DNA from: an uncultured Candidatus Melainabacteria bacterium
GTDB taxonomy: Bacteria; Cyanobacteriota; Vampirovibrionia; LMEP-6097
DNA: 28,921 nucleotides
NCBI GenBank assembly: GCA_937927525.1
Contig: CALBDR010000165.1
Span: 1-28,921 of the forward strand
Direction: 5' to 3'
In this document: piece by piece, positions 1-7,595 of the stretch
How the letters are laid out: each line of letters begins with the position of its first letter
Position numbering within the stretch: the stretch's first letter is position 1
Made by a program: the position numbers and the translations under genes
The notes under the pieces: generated by a model
Told to the model about the DNA's origin: nothing
What the model saw: only the letters and a program-made list of their open reading frames with translations
Databases searched by the model: none

Positions 1-269
1 ATGAGGGTTTTGATTTAGTTGTCTCTAATATAGAAGCGAAGTTTCATAAACCATTAAGACCACGTGATCATTTTGAAGTTAGATTAAGATTTAGTAAAGA
101 AGGTCGTTTGCGCTATGTATTTGAGCAAGAAATTTGGAAAAGTAATAATGATTTGGACTGTGATGTTAAAGATGAACTTGCTTTAACAGCTAAAGTTACT
201 TGTGCCTGTCTAGATTTAAAGCGAGGACGACCATCCAACTATATTCCATTAGATGAAATCTTGAATTAA
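1..269 (+). CDS. Acyl-CoA thioesterase, hotdog fold (YbgC/FadM-like), 3' part
   Basis: The 5' end lies outside the window; about 89 C-terminal codons are present, read in the frame starting at base 3 and ending at TAA 267-269. The segment resembles the second half of 4-hydroxybenzoyl-CoA thioesterase-like hotdog proteins. It contains a strand with KPLRPRDHFEVRLRF, a second with YVFEQEIWK, a third with ALTAKVTCACLD, and a late RGRPSNYIPLDEI that matches the usual 'grP..iP.el' ending. Such proteins hydrolyse acyl-CoA thioesters in the cytoplasm. The catalytic Asp lies in the N-terminal part, which is not visible, so substrate cannot be judged. The stop overlaps the stop of the convergent next gene inside a shared TTAA. 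Confidence 0.72.
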   Translation, partial: EGFDLVVSNIEAKFHKPLRPRDHFEVRLRFSKEGRLRYVFEQEIWKSNNDLDCDVKDELALTAKVTCACLDLKRGRPSNYIPLDEILN

Positions 270-1252
270 CAGCAATTTTCAGCGATATTAGGGATATCAG
301 TTTGATTGATATCTCTTAAACGTCGGTTAATTTTACCAGAGTAGCGCTTACCCACAGGTCCTGCACTATTATAGGCAGATTCTCCGACCATTTTTACAAA
401 GGAAGCTGAGGCTTTGGCTTGGTAGGCGAATGTGTCATTACCACCTTTTAGTAAATCCCAGTTATAATTATGGAATTTTGCGGTAGATTTTTTAAATTGA
501 CCTAAACCTCTTTCTCCAGCTTTTCCTACTAAATTAGGGTTGAAGCGTGACTCTGTATAAAGTTGAACTAAAAAGCGCTTGGGGTTTATACCTGCATGTT
601 CAGCTGTTGCCCAGAGGGCTTCCAGTATTTCTTTTGTGGTATACATTGCAGCACTACCTACACGAATACCTCTTTCTTCAGCATTAATAAAATAATATTG
701 AGCTTTATCAAGCCAGATTTTATCCTGTTTAGAAAGATTTGGTTTTTTAATTCCTAGCGCACTGAAGTTAACTTCAGATTTTCCAACAAAAACAATTAAT
801 TCTTTTTCTTTTATCTTTCTTTGGCTTAAATTATTTTCTTTTCTAGTTCGCTTAATTTCTTCTTCTAGTCTCTTTCTTTCGTCTTTTATCTGTTTAAGAT
901 CTTCTGCACGGATCATTTTTGCTGCTTGAGCAGCACTTAACTCACCAGCTTTGTATTGGTTTATAATATCGATAACTTCTTGGCTCATAGCTTTCCTTCT
1001 AAAATGATGTGTTTTAGGGATAGACTCCTCCACCTCTATAAGAACTTTATTTTGTCTTGCTTCAATAACTTCAGGAGTTTTTTCAGGAATGCTCATATTG
1101 ATTTCCTGCTCTAGACGTTTCTTGATATCGTGTCTTTCAAGATCGTTAGGAACGTAGTATTTAATTCCACCACCACTACTCTTAGCGTGGTAAATGCTTC
1201 TATGAACTTTTTGTTTATAGTAAGGTGCTGGATGCTGGTGACTAGATGCCAT
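266..1252 (-). CDS. Lytic-transglycosylase-like (SLT domain) protein
   Basis: 328 residues. The C-terminal part (about 205-300) looks like a goose-lysozyme/SLT fold: YTESRFNPN with candidate catalytic Glu234, followed by GERGLGQF (246-253), matching the family's 'ESxFNP ... GaxGLmQ' motifs. Such enzymes cleave the glycan strand of peptidoglycan. The N-terminal 200 residues are basic and charged, with a probable coiled coil at about 115-150, and are not recognised. No signal peptide is visible at the chosen ATG, unusual for a cell-wall enzyme unless it is exported another way or acts with a spore, phage or secretion structure. The ATG lies 11 bp inside the upstream acyl-CoA dehydrogenase gene, so translation is probably coupled. 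It could be a non-catalytic structural relative. Confidence 0.6.
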   Translation of the reverse strand: MASSHQHPAPYYKQKVHRSIYHAKSSGGGIKYYVPNDLERHDIKKRLEQEINMSIPEKTPEVIEARQNKVLIEVEESIPKTHHFRRKAMSQEVIDIINQYKAGELSAAQAAKMIRAEDLKQIKDERKRLEEEIKRTRKENNLSQRKIKEKELIVFVGKSEVNFSALGIKKPNLSKQDKIWLDKAQYYFINAEERGIRVGSAAMYTTKEILEALWATAEHAGINPKRFLVQLYTESRFNPNLVGKAGERGLGQFKKSTAKFHNYNWDLLKGGNDTFAYQAKASASFVKMVGESAYNSAGPVGKRYSGKINRRLRDINQTDIPNIAENCC

Positions 1253-2393
1253 ATTCTTTTAGTAAGTCTTTAGCTATTACTATACGCTGAATTTCCGATG
1301 TACCTTCGTAAATTTCAGTAATCTTTGCATCACGCATATAACGCTCGACGTTATACTCTGTAGTATAACCGTAACCGCCATGAATTTGAATAGCCTGGAT
1401 GGTATGTTTCATTGCCATTTCAGAAGCAAATAATTTAGCCTGTGCTGCGAACCTTGAGAATTTCTCGCCTCTATCATGTGCTGAAGCCGCGCGGTAGATT
1501 AATAATTTAGCTGCATCGATATCAGTTGCCATATCTGATATTTTGAACTGAATAGCCTGAAAATTAGAGATTTTAGTCCCGAATGCCTCACGTTCTTGAG
1601 CATAGCGGATAGAATCTTCAAAAGCTGCTCTAGTTACGCCTACAGCTTGACCTGCCATGCCGATGCGACCACCGTCTAAAGTAGCCATAGCGATTTTAAA
1701 ACCATCTCCTATTTCCCCTAAAATATTTGATTTATGCACTTTGCAATCATCAAAGTGAATTTGAGTAGTAGAGCTTGCTCGAATACCTAATTTATCTTCA
1801 GGTTTACCGAAGCTCATGCCTGTGGTGCCTTTTTCTACGATAAAAGCTGTAACACCTTTATGTTTAGCTTCATAATCTGTTTGTGCTAGAACCAAATAAG
1901 TATCAGCGACTTCACCATTGGTGATCCAGGCTTTAGAGCCTTTTAGAATATAATAATCACCATCTTCAGTCGCGCTAGTACGCATCGCAGCTGCATCAGA
2001 ACCGTTGCCAGGTTCTGAAAGAGCAAAAGCCCCTAGTTTTTCACCAGTAGCTAACGGTCTCAAAAATTTTTCGTGTTGTTCTTCGTTGCCATATTTATAA
2101 ATCGGTATCGCACATAGAGATAAATGAGCAGAGAAAATAGTCCCAGTGCTAGCACATGCTTTAGAAATTTCTTCAACTGCAAGAGCATAGCAGATATAAT
2201 CCATTCCAGCTCCACCCCATTTTTCTGGGATAGTAAGTCCAAGAAGACCACATTCAGCCATTAATTTAACGTTTTCTTCAGGGAAGCGATGGGTTTTATC
2301 TATTTCCTTGGCTTTTTCAGCAAATTCCTTAGACGCTAGATCAGCAACCATTTTACGGAACATTTCTTGGTCTTCGTTTAGCTTGATATCCAT
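1242..2393 (-). CDS. Acyl-CoA dehydrogenase (short/medium-chain type)
   Basis: 383 residues, the usual length for the family. This FAD flavoenzyme oxidises acyl-CoA to trans-2-enoyl-CoA and passes electrons to electron-transfer flavoprotein. Both family signatures are present: FALSEPGNGSDAAAM (about 122-136) and the C-terminal QIHGGYGYTTEYNVERYMRD. The catalytic base is Glu363 in IYEGTSEIQR, the position used by butyryl-CoA and short-chain dehydrogenases. It overlaps the following transglycosylase-like gene by 11 bp. The ATG is preceded by TATAAT at only 6 nt, with no Shine-Dalgarno sequence, so the message is probably leaderless. Chain length cannot be fixed from sequence; with the thioesterase nearby, fatty or branched-chain acid breakdown is a reasonable role. 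Confidence 0.93.
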   Translation of the reverse strand: MDIKLNEDQEMFRKMVADLASKEFAEKAKEIDKTHRFPEENVKLMAECGLLGLTIPEKWGGAGMDYICYALAVEEISKACASTGTIFSAHLSLCAIPIYKYGNEEQHEKFLRPLATGEKLGAFALSEPGNGSDAAAMRTSATEDGDYYILKGSKAWITNGEVADTYLVLAQTDYEAKHKGVTAFIVEKGTTGMSFGKPEDKLGIRASSTTQIHFDDCKVHKSNILGEIGDGFKIAMATLDGGRIGMAGQAVGVTRAAFEDSIRYAQEREAFGTKISNFQAIQFKISDMATDIDAAKLLIYRAASAHDRGEKFSRFAAQAKLFASEMAMKHTIQAIQIHGGYGYTTEYNVERYMRDAKITEIYEGTSEIQRIVIAKDLLKEYGI

Positions 2394-2405
2394 GTTTGCA
2401 TTATA
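2394..2405 (-). promoter_or_regulatory. -10 box of a probable leaderless promoter for the acyl-CoA dehydrogenase
   Basis: A perfect TATAAT (2405-2400, minus strand) stands 6 nt before the ATG. A start 6-7 nt after the -10 would put the first transcribed base at the A of the start codon. No convincing -35 box was found. Confidence 0.5.
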
Positions 2406-2581
2406 CCCGTATTCTTATATGCTTTTATTTTTAGGAAATTTTTATGTGGGTAAGTGGTGGATTTATGTTGAATTAACTAAAAATAAAGTTTTTCCAAGCC
2501 TTTTTTCCAATTATTAATGTTTTTTGCTAAAATCTAATTTCAGGTTTGTAATGGTTTTAAAGATTTTACAAATCCCTACCT

Positions 2582-2675
2582 GGAGAGGTGGCTGAGTGGC
2601 TGAAAGCGGCTTCCTGCTAAGAAGTTGAACGGACTAAAATCTGTTCCGAGGGTTCGAATCCCTCCTTCTCCGCCA
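2582..2675 (+). tRNA. tRNA-Ser (anticodon GCT)
   Basis: A 94-nt class II tRNA. The acceptor stem GGAGAGG pairs with CTTCTCC (one G-T pair), the D arm holds GGCTGAGTGGCTGAAAGC, and the anticodon loop CTGCTAA within CTTCCTGCTAAGAAG gives GCT. A long variable arm typical of serine tRNAs follows, then the T arm GAGGGTTCGAATCCCTC. Discriminator G and CCA are encoded. It reads AGC/AGU codons. Its last 16 bases reappear twice downstream in a tandem repeat. Confidence 0.96.
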
Positions 2676-2678
2676 TTT

Positions 2679-2718
2679 AAAAGAAAAGAGCTAGCAATAC
2701 TGCTAGCTCTTTTCTTTT
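2679..2718 (+). terminator. Terminator-like 18-bp hairpin after tRNA-Ser (copy 1)
   Basis: AAAAGAAAAGAGCTAGCA, loop ATAC, then the exact complement ending CTCTTTTCTTTT. It starts 3 nt after the tRNA CCA. The T-rich 3' arm and symmetric A-rich 5' arm would allow intrinsic termination in both directions. The tail is interrupted by a C, so termination may be incomplete and allow read-through into the repeat. Confidence 0.6.
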
Positions 2719-2793
2719 GTGGGGGGAAATGAGAACCCATTGTCTAAAAACAAGATTTGGATCTTGTTTTTAGATTCCTTCGGGGTGGTATCT

Positions 2794-2846
2794 GGAGAGC
2801 TAAAGGGGTATCGTGAACGCCTCCCCTAAACCCTCCTTCTCCGCCA
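2794..2846 (+). other. tRNA-like segment with CCA end (unit 1)
   Basis: A 53-nt stretch running from GGAGAG to the copied CTTCTCC-G-CCA. The two ends can form the same acceptor stem as tRNA-Ser(GCT), at least six pairs with one G-T. The interior has a small AGGGG/CCCCT stem but no D, anticodon or complete T arm. It looks like a tRNA-Ser whose body was replaced or deleted. It may be a relic or a short CCA-ended RNA; nothing shows expression. Confidence 0.45.
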
Positions 2847-2849
2847 TTT

Positions 2850-2889
2850 AAAAGAAAAGAGCTAGCAATACTGCTAGCTCTTTTCTTTT
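2850..2889 (+). terminator. Terminator-like 18-bp hairpin (copy 2)
   Basis: The same 18-bp inverted repeat with loop ATAC, 171 bp downstream of the first, 3 nt after the second copy of the tRNA 3' end. Confidence 0.55.
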
Positions 2890-2964
2890 GTGGGGGGAAA
2901 TGAGAACCCATTGTCTAAAAACAAGATTTGGATCTTGTTTTTAGATTCCTTCGGGGTGGTATCT

Positions 2965-3017
2965 GGAGAGCTAAAGGGGTATCGTGAACGCCTCCCCTAA
3001 ACCCTCCTTCTCCGCCA
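2965..3017 (+). other. tRNA-like segment with CCA end (unit 2)
   Basis: Identical to the segment in unit 1, one 171-bp period further on. It is followed after TTT by the strong GC hairpin terminator, so any transcript from the tRNA promoter that passes the internal hairpins would end just beyond it. Confidence 0.45.
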
Positions 3018-3020
3018 TTT

Positions 3021-3047
3021 GCCCCAGCGTTGAGCGGGGGCTTTTTT
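3021..3047 (+). terminator. Intrinsic terminator closing the tRNA-Ser/repeat array
   Basis: GCCCC and GGGGC arms with an inner GC/GC pairing around GTTGA, followed by six T. It lies 4 nt after the last copied CCA and shortly before the next gene, on the plus strand. Confidence 0.8.
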
Positions 3048-3069
3048 ATGTTGTAATTAAGCTATACTA

Positions 3070-3888
3070 ATGCAAATGAAACTTAAGCAAATTATTTCAA
3101 ATTATTTGCAAAGCACTAAAAATAAAATCACAGGTTTAAGAGATAAAGAAAGATTGCCACATAGTTTAGCAAAACTGTCTATTAATCTATTGCACGCAAG
3201 TTCAGCAAGTCTTGCAGCTTTAATTATCGCAAAATTAAATCCTAGTGAAATAGTTTTTGAGTTACCAAAGTTGTTTCTTTATAAAAACTCAGATACTCCT
3301 CATGAGATTAGTGATATTAATTCGATTAATAGTCAAACAGATGTAAAAGTCAATAAATTAACGACTAAGATTAAAGTAACTGATGAAGATATATATGAGG
3401 GACTTTATAAGATATTTTTAATAGCAAGTAGTGCTGCTTTAATTCCTTCTAAGAAAAAGTTTGCTGCATTAAAGAATGATAATAAATTACTGAAACCCAG
3501 TAATGATCTATTTTTAGCTTCTACTACTGTTTTATTCTTTAATGTTCCATTAGCTTTATCGGCGATGGGAGTTTCATCAATTTTTGAGAATCTTGCACTG
3601 TGTAAAGAATTAAAAGCTGAAAAATTTCAGCCTGAAACAGATGTTGAACGTGGAGTTAAAATTATTCAGTTTAGCCAAGCTTTAGAACTTGCTCGTGCAA
3701 GAGATTTTTTCGTTATGGGTTCATTTGAAACTTTAAGTAAAATGCTTGCTTTAGTGAATGGAATTCCAGTGGGTACTATCATTGAAAATAGTGCAGATGC
3801 GATTTGGACTAATTATATGCTTAAAAAGCTTGAAGAAGCAGCTAAAGTAGAAAAATCCACTTCGTTAGGAAGGGGATTTGATGAGTGA
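3070..3888 (+). CDS. Hypothetical protein, probably membrane-associated
   Basis: 272 residues, no family recognised. Three moderately hydrophobic stretches stand out: about 35-56 (LSINLLHASSASLAALIIAK), about 110-126 (YKIFLIASSAALIP) and about 147-168 (FLASTTVLFFNVPLALSAMG). The rest is lysine-rich and partly helical. There is no signal peptide. Two ATGs are possible, at 3070 and 3076. A TATACT box at 3063-3068 lies 7 nt before the second, the spacing seen at other putative leaderless genes here, so 3076 may be the real start (270 residues). No Shine-Dalgarno sequence is visible. It stands alone between the tRNA array and the convergent photolyase gene. The stop is overlapped by a short GTG frame discussed in the findings. 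Confidence 0.65.
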   Translation: MQMKLKQIISNYLQSTKNKITGLRDKERLPHSLAKLSINLLHASSASLAALIIAKLNPSEIVFELPKLFLYKNSDTPHEISDINSINSQTDVKVNKLTTKIKVTDEDIYEGLYKIFLIASSAALIPSKKKFAALKNDNKLLKPSNDLFLASTTVLFFNVPLALSAMGVSSIFENLALCKELKAEKFQPETDVERGVKIIQFSQALELARARDFFVMGSFETLSKMLALVNGIPVGTIIENSADAIWTNYMLKKLEEAAKVEKSTSLGRGFDE

Positions 3889-4063
3889 CTGGATATGAGA
3901 ACCATGATCAGTATTGGGTTACTTCATTTGGGGGGATCTCATAGAAGTGAATATTGTGAGCGAATTCTTTTTCCCTACCAGTCTAACACCTATACAAATA
4001 TAAGAATAGAGAATTTTGATATGTATTACTTTGCTTTGGCAAGGCAAATTGCGATGTCACCTT

Positions 4064-5632
4064 TTATTTTTTTGCAATATTTTTTGAATTTATATAAATT
4101 TTTTCAAAAAACTTTTGAGAAGAATCTTTTATATCATCAATTTTTTCTTCAGAAAAATTCTCTAGATTTTTGTAAGCGAAGCGTAAGCGCATATTATCAG
4201 ATAATTGATTTTTGTTGCGATTTATAAAATCCCAGTATAAGTAATTCAAGGGACAAGCTGTTTCACCAGTTTTTTCAGTAACTTTATAGGAACAGTTTTT
4301 ACAGTAGTTAGACATTTTATTTACATAGGCTCCACTTGCAGCATAAGGCTTGGTGGCAAGCTTGCCTCCATCAGCGTAAAGTGCCATTCCTAGAGTGTTT
4401 GGTAATTCTACCCATTCATAAGCATCTGCATATACTGCTAGATACCAGTCATGAACTTGTTTAGGCTCTATTCCGAGTAATAATGCTAAATTACCTGTAA
4501 TCATAAGTCTTTGAATGTGATGCGAGTAAGCATTTTCTTTAGTTTGTTTGATGACTTGCTTTATGCAGTTCATATCAGTGGCTTCTGGATCCCAATAAAA
4601 TGCAGGGAGAGCATTATGAGCTTCTAAACTATTAGATTCTAGATACTCAGGCATAAATAGCCAGTATATTCCCCTGACATATTCTCTCCAGCCGATAATT
4701 TGTCTAATGAATCCTTCAGCAGCATTTATGGCGACTTTCCCTGCCATATATTCTGATTCAGCTTTTAAGCAAAGCTCTCTAGCCTCAAGTAAGCCGATAT
4801 TTAAATAATGTGAAATTACACTGTGATAAATAAAGGCTTCACCTTCAAGCATCGCATCTTGGTATTTACCGAAGTTCGGTAGGAAGTGTTCTATAAAATG
4901 ATTGAAAGCTTTTCTTGCAGACTTGGCATCTATAGCCCAGTTAAAAGGCTCAATATCACCAAAGTTATCTGGAAAATGAGTTTTTACCATTTCAATTACT
5001 TCTTTAGTGATTTCACTTATGGGAAAGTTCAATCTTTCAGGGATTTCTATATTAGTTTTCGTGTTAAGAGTTTCTCTATTATCATGGTCATAGTTCCACT
5101 TACCGCCTATCGGTTTACCTTTTATGTCAATTAAAATATCAGTCTTTTTTCTAACTTCACGGTAAAAATTTTCCATGAGTAATGACTTTTTATCTGTAGC
5201 CCATTCTCGAAATTCTGCTTTAGTCGTGATAAATCTTTTATCCTCTAAAATTTTCACCTGGTATTTTTCTAGCCATGACTCTTGAGTTTTTAATACGCGA
5301 TATTCAGAAGCTTCTACTGTTAGAATTTTAGAAAAATTTTTATTAGAAGTATTAAGAAATTTTTCTAAAGTTTCAGTGAATGAGGACTTTGATTCATCTG
5401 TAAATAATTTTATGTAGTTAACTTTATAGCCTTTTTCTTTTAATTCTTCAGCGAACTGCCTCATCGCAGAAAATATGAAAACTAATTTTTTCTTGTGATG
5501 TTTTACATATTCTGCTTCATCTGTAACTTCCATCATTAAGATTTCGTCATTTTCTTTAGAGATATGATCAAAAATACTTAATTTATGACTTAATTGGTCA
5601 CCTAAGATTAGAGCAAGTTGTGGATTTGACAT
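4064..5632 (-). CDS. FeS-type cryptochrome/photolyase (PhrB/CryB class, prokaryotic 6-4 photolyase-like)
   Basis: 522 residues, full length for the iron-sulfur bacterial cryptochrome-photolyase group, whose characterised members repair (6-4) photoproducts using FAD, a lumazine antenna and a 4Fe-4S cluster. The N-terminal antenna domain starts LALILGDQLS. The conserved NYDHDNR lies at 180-186. The FAD domain carries AAEGFIRQIIGWREYVRG (about 304-321) and AYSHHIQRLMITGN with His371-His372, equivalent to the paired His of the class. The four cluster ligands are Cys356 (DMNC), Cys444 and Cys447 (YCKNC) and Cys460 (TACPL). The ATG follows an extended -10 (TGc-TATAAA) by 7 nt, so the mRNA is probably leaderless. 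The adjacent LOV-regulator island suggests light control. It could act as a cryptochrome sensor rather than a repair enzyme. Confidence 0.93.
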   Translation of the reverse strand: MSNPQLALILGDQLSHKLSIFDHISKENDEILMMEVTDEAEYVKHHKKKLVFIFSAMRQFAEELKEKGYKVNYIKLFTDESKSSFTETLEKFLNTSNKNFSKILTVEASEYRVLKTQESWLEKYQVKILEDKRFITTKAEFREWATDKKSLLMENFYREVRKKTDILIDIKGKPIGGKWNYDHDNRETLNTKTNIEIPERLNFPISEITKEVIEMVKTHFPDNFGDIEPFNWAIDAKSARKAFNHFIEHFLPNFGKYQDAMLEGEAFIYHSVISHYLNIGLLEARELCLKAESEYMAGKVAINAAEGFIRQIIGWREYVRGIYWLFMPEYLESNSLEAHNALPAFYWDPEATDMNCIKQVIKQTKENAYSHHIQRLMITGNLALLLGIEPKQVHDWYLAVYADAYEWVELPNTLGMALYADGGKLATKPYAASGAYVNKMSNYCKNCSYKVTEKTGETACPLNYLYWDFINRNKNQLSDNMRLRFAYKNLENFSEEKIDDIKDSSQKFFEKIYINSKNIAKK

Positions 5633-5639
5633 AATGATA

Positions 5640-5648
5640 TTTATAGCA
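5640..5648 (-). promoter_or_regulatory. Extended -10 of the photolyase gene
   Basis: On the minus strand TGC-TATAAA is followed by exactly 7 nt and the photolyase ATG. An upstream TTTGGTTA (5658-5651) is similar to TCTGGTTA in front of the SDR operon; that may be chance. Confidence 0.5.
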
Positions 5649-5701
5649 TTTAACCAAAGCTTAAAGCTATTTACGTAGACTACAGTAGTAGGTGTAGGTG
5701 A

Positions 5702-6772
5702 ATGAAAAACAGATTTACGACTTATGTTAATACTTTAAGGATTATTGATAATAATCTTTCTATGCAAATAAGTTCGAGTACAGCTCCACCTTCAAAGTTA
5801 GCTTCTAATGAAGAGCCAACCTTTGATAAGGACGCATTAGCTAAATTAAATAAAGAGAAAAACTTAGGTTTAAGTGATGGTGCAATAAATTTAATTTATA
5901 GCAACTCTGGCAAAGCAGAGTTAACTGAGCAGCAGATAATGACAGAGGCTGAGAAGTTATATGAGACTGACAGTTATGGTGGTGGTCAATACGCAAATAG
6001 TAAGTTGTTTAATAATTTAGATAAATTAAATGGAAGAGAAGGGGAAATTTCTTTTAACGAAAAACAAAAAAATCTAGCTTGGACAAGTAGTGCAGGGGAA
6101 TCTACGGTACTTCCTTCCGATGAAACTGTTTCAAGTTCTCCATTAATATCTGATAGTAGTGATATCACCCGACAAGGAAAAGAGCTAGGAGAAAGCTTGG
6201 AGAGGAATTTATTGAAACCCGCTCTTGAAGCTGGTGCTGATATTCTTCAGCAAAGATTAATTGTCCAAAACAGTAAAGGGGAATTGCAGGAAACAGATGT
6301 AAAAATTTATGAATTAGACACTGTAGCCCAAGACTTAAAAGAAAATGGTCGGATCTCAACTGCATTTGACTACGGATCGTTTTTAAAGACAATGAAAAAT
6401 ACTATGTCTACTCCAGAGCTTATTAAAACTCGAACTGATTTAGATGGAAACACTCTTCCTAAAGCTATTATGGATTTAGAGAATAAAGACGGTATGTCTA
6501 TTACAGCAACTTTAACCAATGAAAGTAATAATTTAACTATGTATCTTTTTGAAGCTGATGGTGGGAAAATTCAAGCCTATGATAAAGATGGGAATCAATT
6601 AGATAGAGAACAATTCGAGGGCTTTCCTACAAATAGATTTTTAGATCCATCTGTTTTCCAAGGACCTGAATCTACAACTGCAAATGAAACGACAGAAGTA
6701 CCACCTTCACCTAGTACTGTAAGTCAAGAACAGAGAACCTTTATTGACCCAGGTTTAGGACCTGTTGCTTAA
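5702..6772 (+). CDS. Hypothetical protein with low-complexity Ser/Thr-rich parts
   Basis: 356 residues, no recognised family. There is no signal peptide or membrane segment. It is acidic and rich in Ser, Thr, Asn and Glu, with a probably disordered middle (about 125-155) and tail (about 320-356, with many Pro, Ser and Thr). A more ordered region spans about 155-310, including a helical stretch LGESLERNLLKPALEAGADI and beta-like repeats around YLFEADGGKIQAYDKDGNQL. The start is not certain: the first ATG touches an AGGTGA that is too close for a Shine-Dalgarno sequence, though an AGGTG a few nt further up would fit. Met21 (MQISSSTAPP) is an alternative. It is divergent from the photolyase gene (69 bp between starts), and its stop overlaps the convergent barrel gene by 4 bp. 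Confidence 0.7.
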   Translation: MKNRFTTYVNTLRIIDNNLSMQISSSTAPPSKLASNEEPTFDKDALAKLNKEKNLGLSDGAINLIYSNSGKAELTEQQIMTEAEKLYETDSYGGGQYANSKLFNNLDKLNGREGEISFNEKQKNLAWTSSAGESTVLPSDETVSSSPLISDSSDITRQGKELGESLERNLLKPALEAGADILQQRLIVQNSKGELQETDVKIYELDTVAQDLKENGRISTAFDYGSFLKTMKNTMSTPELIKTRTDLDGNTLPKAIMDLENKDGMSITATLTNESNNLTMYLFEADGGKIQAYDKDGNQLDREQFEGFPTNRFLDPSVFQGPESTTANETTEVPPSPSTVSQEQRTFIDPGLGPVA

Positions 6773-7551
6773 AATCTATAAACTAGACCACTACTAATTC
6801 CTAGTTCTTCAGTATTATTATTTAGTCCCCAAAAAGTATTGAAATCTATGATGAGATTATCTCTCAGAGCATAAGTAGTTCCTACTGTCGCTCCAAGTAA
6901 ATCACCCGCTCGTGAACTGAAAACCCATGAGCCAAAAATTTCAGTAAACACTTGCCAGCGCTTTGTTGCTTGATAAGCTATATTAAAAACATAGGGTAGT
7001 TGAATTATAGTAGCCCCACTTGACCTAAATGACCTTGCTGAATTAAATTCAGGACCGATATTAATAAGCCCACTCCACTTTTTATTTAAAGATTTTCCGA
7101 TTAGAAATTTGTATGAGTGATTAAATCCAGAATTTGCGAACTGTGAATCACTTACTGGGATTGAAAAGTGATTAATAAGATTTATTTCAGGAAAGTATTT
7201 GTTACTTTCAATATCTTTCTTATTTAGAAAAGCATATTTGTAACCTAGGTCTAAACTATCAAATCCGACTAGATTATTCGTTAAGTTAAGTCCACTGTTT
7301 GCAAAACGGAATTCTAATCTATCTTTAATTAACCCATATCTAAATAAAGTACTCCCAAGTTTGTGAGAGTATTGGTTTTTATTAAAGTCTCGTGAATAAT
7401 CCCAAGTCCCAAATTCTAACTGTATTTTTTTAGGAGCTACTATTCCTGTAGAATCAGAGACTCCCCCACGCTCAAATGTTATTGTTTCAGCATTTACTAA
7501 AAGTGGGCTAACAAGTATTGTTAATAAAATAAATAGATAAAATCTGGGCAC
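6769..7551 (-). CDS. Outer-membrane beta-barrel protein (phenol MetA-degradation/transporter-like family)
   Basis: 260 residues. A signal peptide is clear: FYLFILLTILVSPLLVNA followed by ETI, with cleavage after about residue 21. The mature part alternates amphipathic strands with turns, for example QLEFGTWDYSRD, LDLGYKYAF, WSGLINIGPEF, WQVFTEIFGSWVF and LIIDFNTFWGLN. It ends in GLVYRF, a terminal Phe typical of barrels recognised by the BAM machinery. The layout resembles the 'MetA-pathway of phenol degradation' barrel family, whose substrates are poorly known. The start is GTG, preceded at about 8 nt by an AGAAGAG purine stretch; the nearby ATG is out of frame and stops after two codons. 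It lies 44 bp downstream of the alcohol dehydrogenase gene and may be the last gene of that operon. Confidence 0.75.
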   Translation of the reverse strand: MPRFYLFILLTILVSPLLVNAETITFERGGVSDSTGIVAPKKIQLEFGTWDYSRDFNKNQYSHKLGSTLFRYGLIKDRLEFRFANSGLNLTNNLVGFDSLDLGYKYAFLNKKDIESNKYFPEINLINHFSIPVSDSQFANSGFNHSYKFLIGKSLNKKWSGLINIGPEFNSARSFRSSGATIIQLPYVFNIAYQATKRWQVFTEIFGSWVFSSRAGDLLGATVGTTYALRDNLIIDFNTFWGLNNNTEELGISSGLVYRF

Positions 7552-7595
7552 TAATTCATCTCTTCTTTTAATTCTTTTAACTACTATACAGTAAA

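Larger units (their letters stand above)
2676..3017 (+). repeat. Two identical 171-bp tandem units carrying copies of the tRNA-Ser 3' end
   Basis: Copy 1 is 2676-2846 and copy 2 is 2847-3017; I see no difference between them. Each ends in the last 16 bases of the upstream tRNA-Ser (CCCTCCTTCTCCGCCA), so this string occurs at 2660, 2831 and 3002, each followed by TTT. Within each unit are: a perfect 18-bp inverted repeat with a 4-nt loop (arms 2679-2696 and 2701-2718); a perfect 14-bp inverted repeat with loop TTGG (2743-2756 and 2761-2774); a 5-bp AGGGG/CCCCT stem (2804-2808 and 2823-2827); and a GGAGAG that can pair with CTTCTCC to rebuild the tRNA acceptor stem. There is no open reading frame of note. 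The identity of the copies means either recent duplication or strong homogenisation. Confidence 0.93.

Noticed and set aside
2308..2517. Plus-strand frame across the acyl-CoA dehydrogenase start
   Set aside because: It is a shadow of the dehydrogenase N-terminus running into an AT-rich gap; no start signal.
2543..2575. Inverted repeat GGTTTGTAA/TTACAAATCC before tRNA-Ser as an operator
   Set aside because: It needs a bulge and is built from AT-rich promoter-like sequence; no independent support.
2660..3017. CRISPR array
   Set aside because: The repeat is one 171-bp unit present twice and ending in tRNA sequence, with no unique spacers and no cas genes.
3895..4227. Plus-strand reading frame of 110 codons after the unknown gene
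   Set aside because: Half of it is antisense to the conserved C-terminus of the photolyase gene, its composition is Phe/Tyr/Cys-heavy as expected for a chance frame, and it has no ribosome-binding site.
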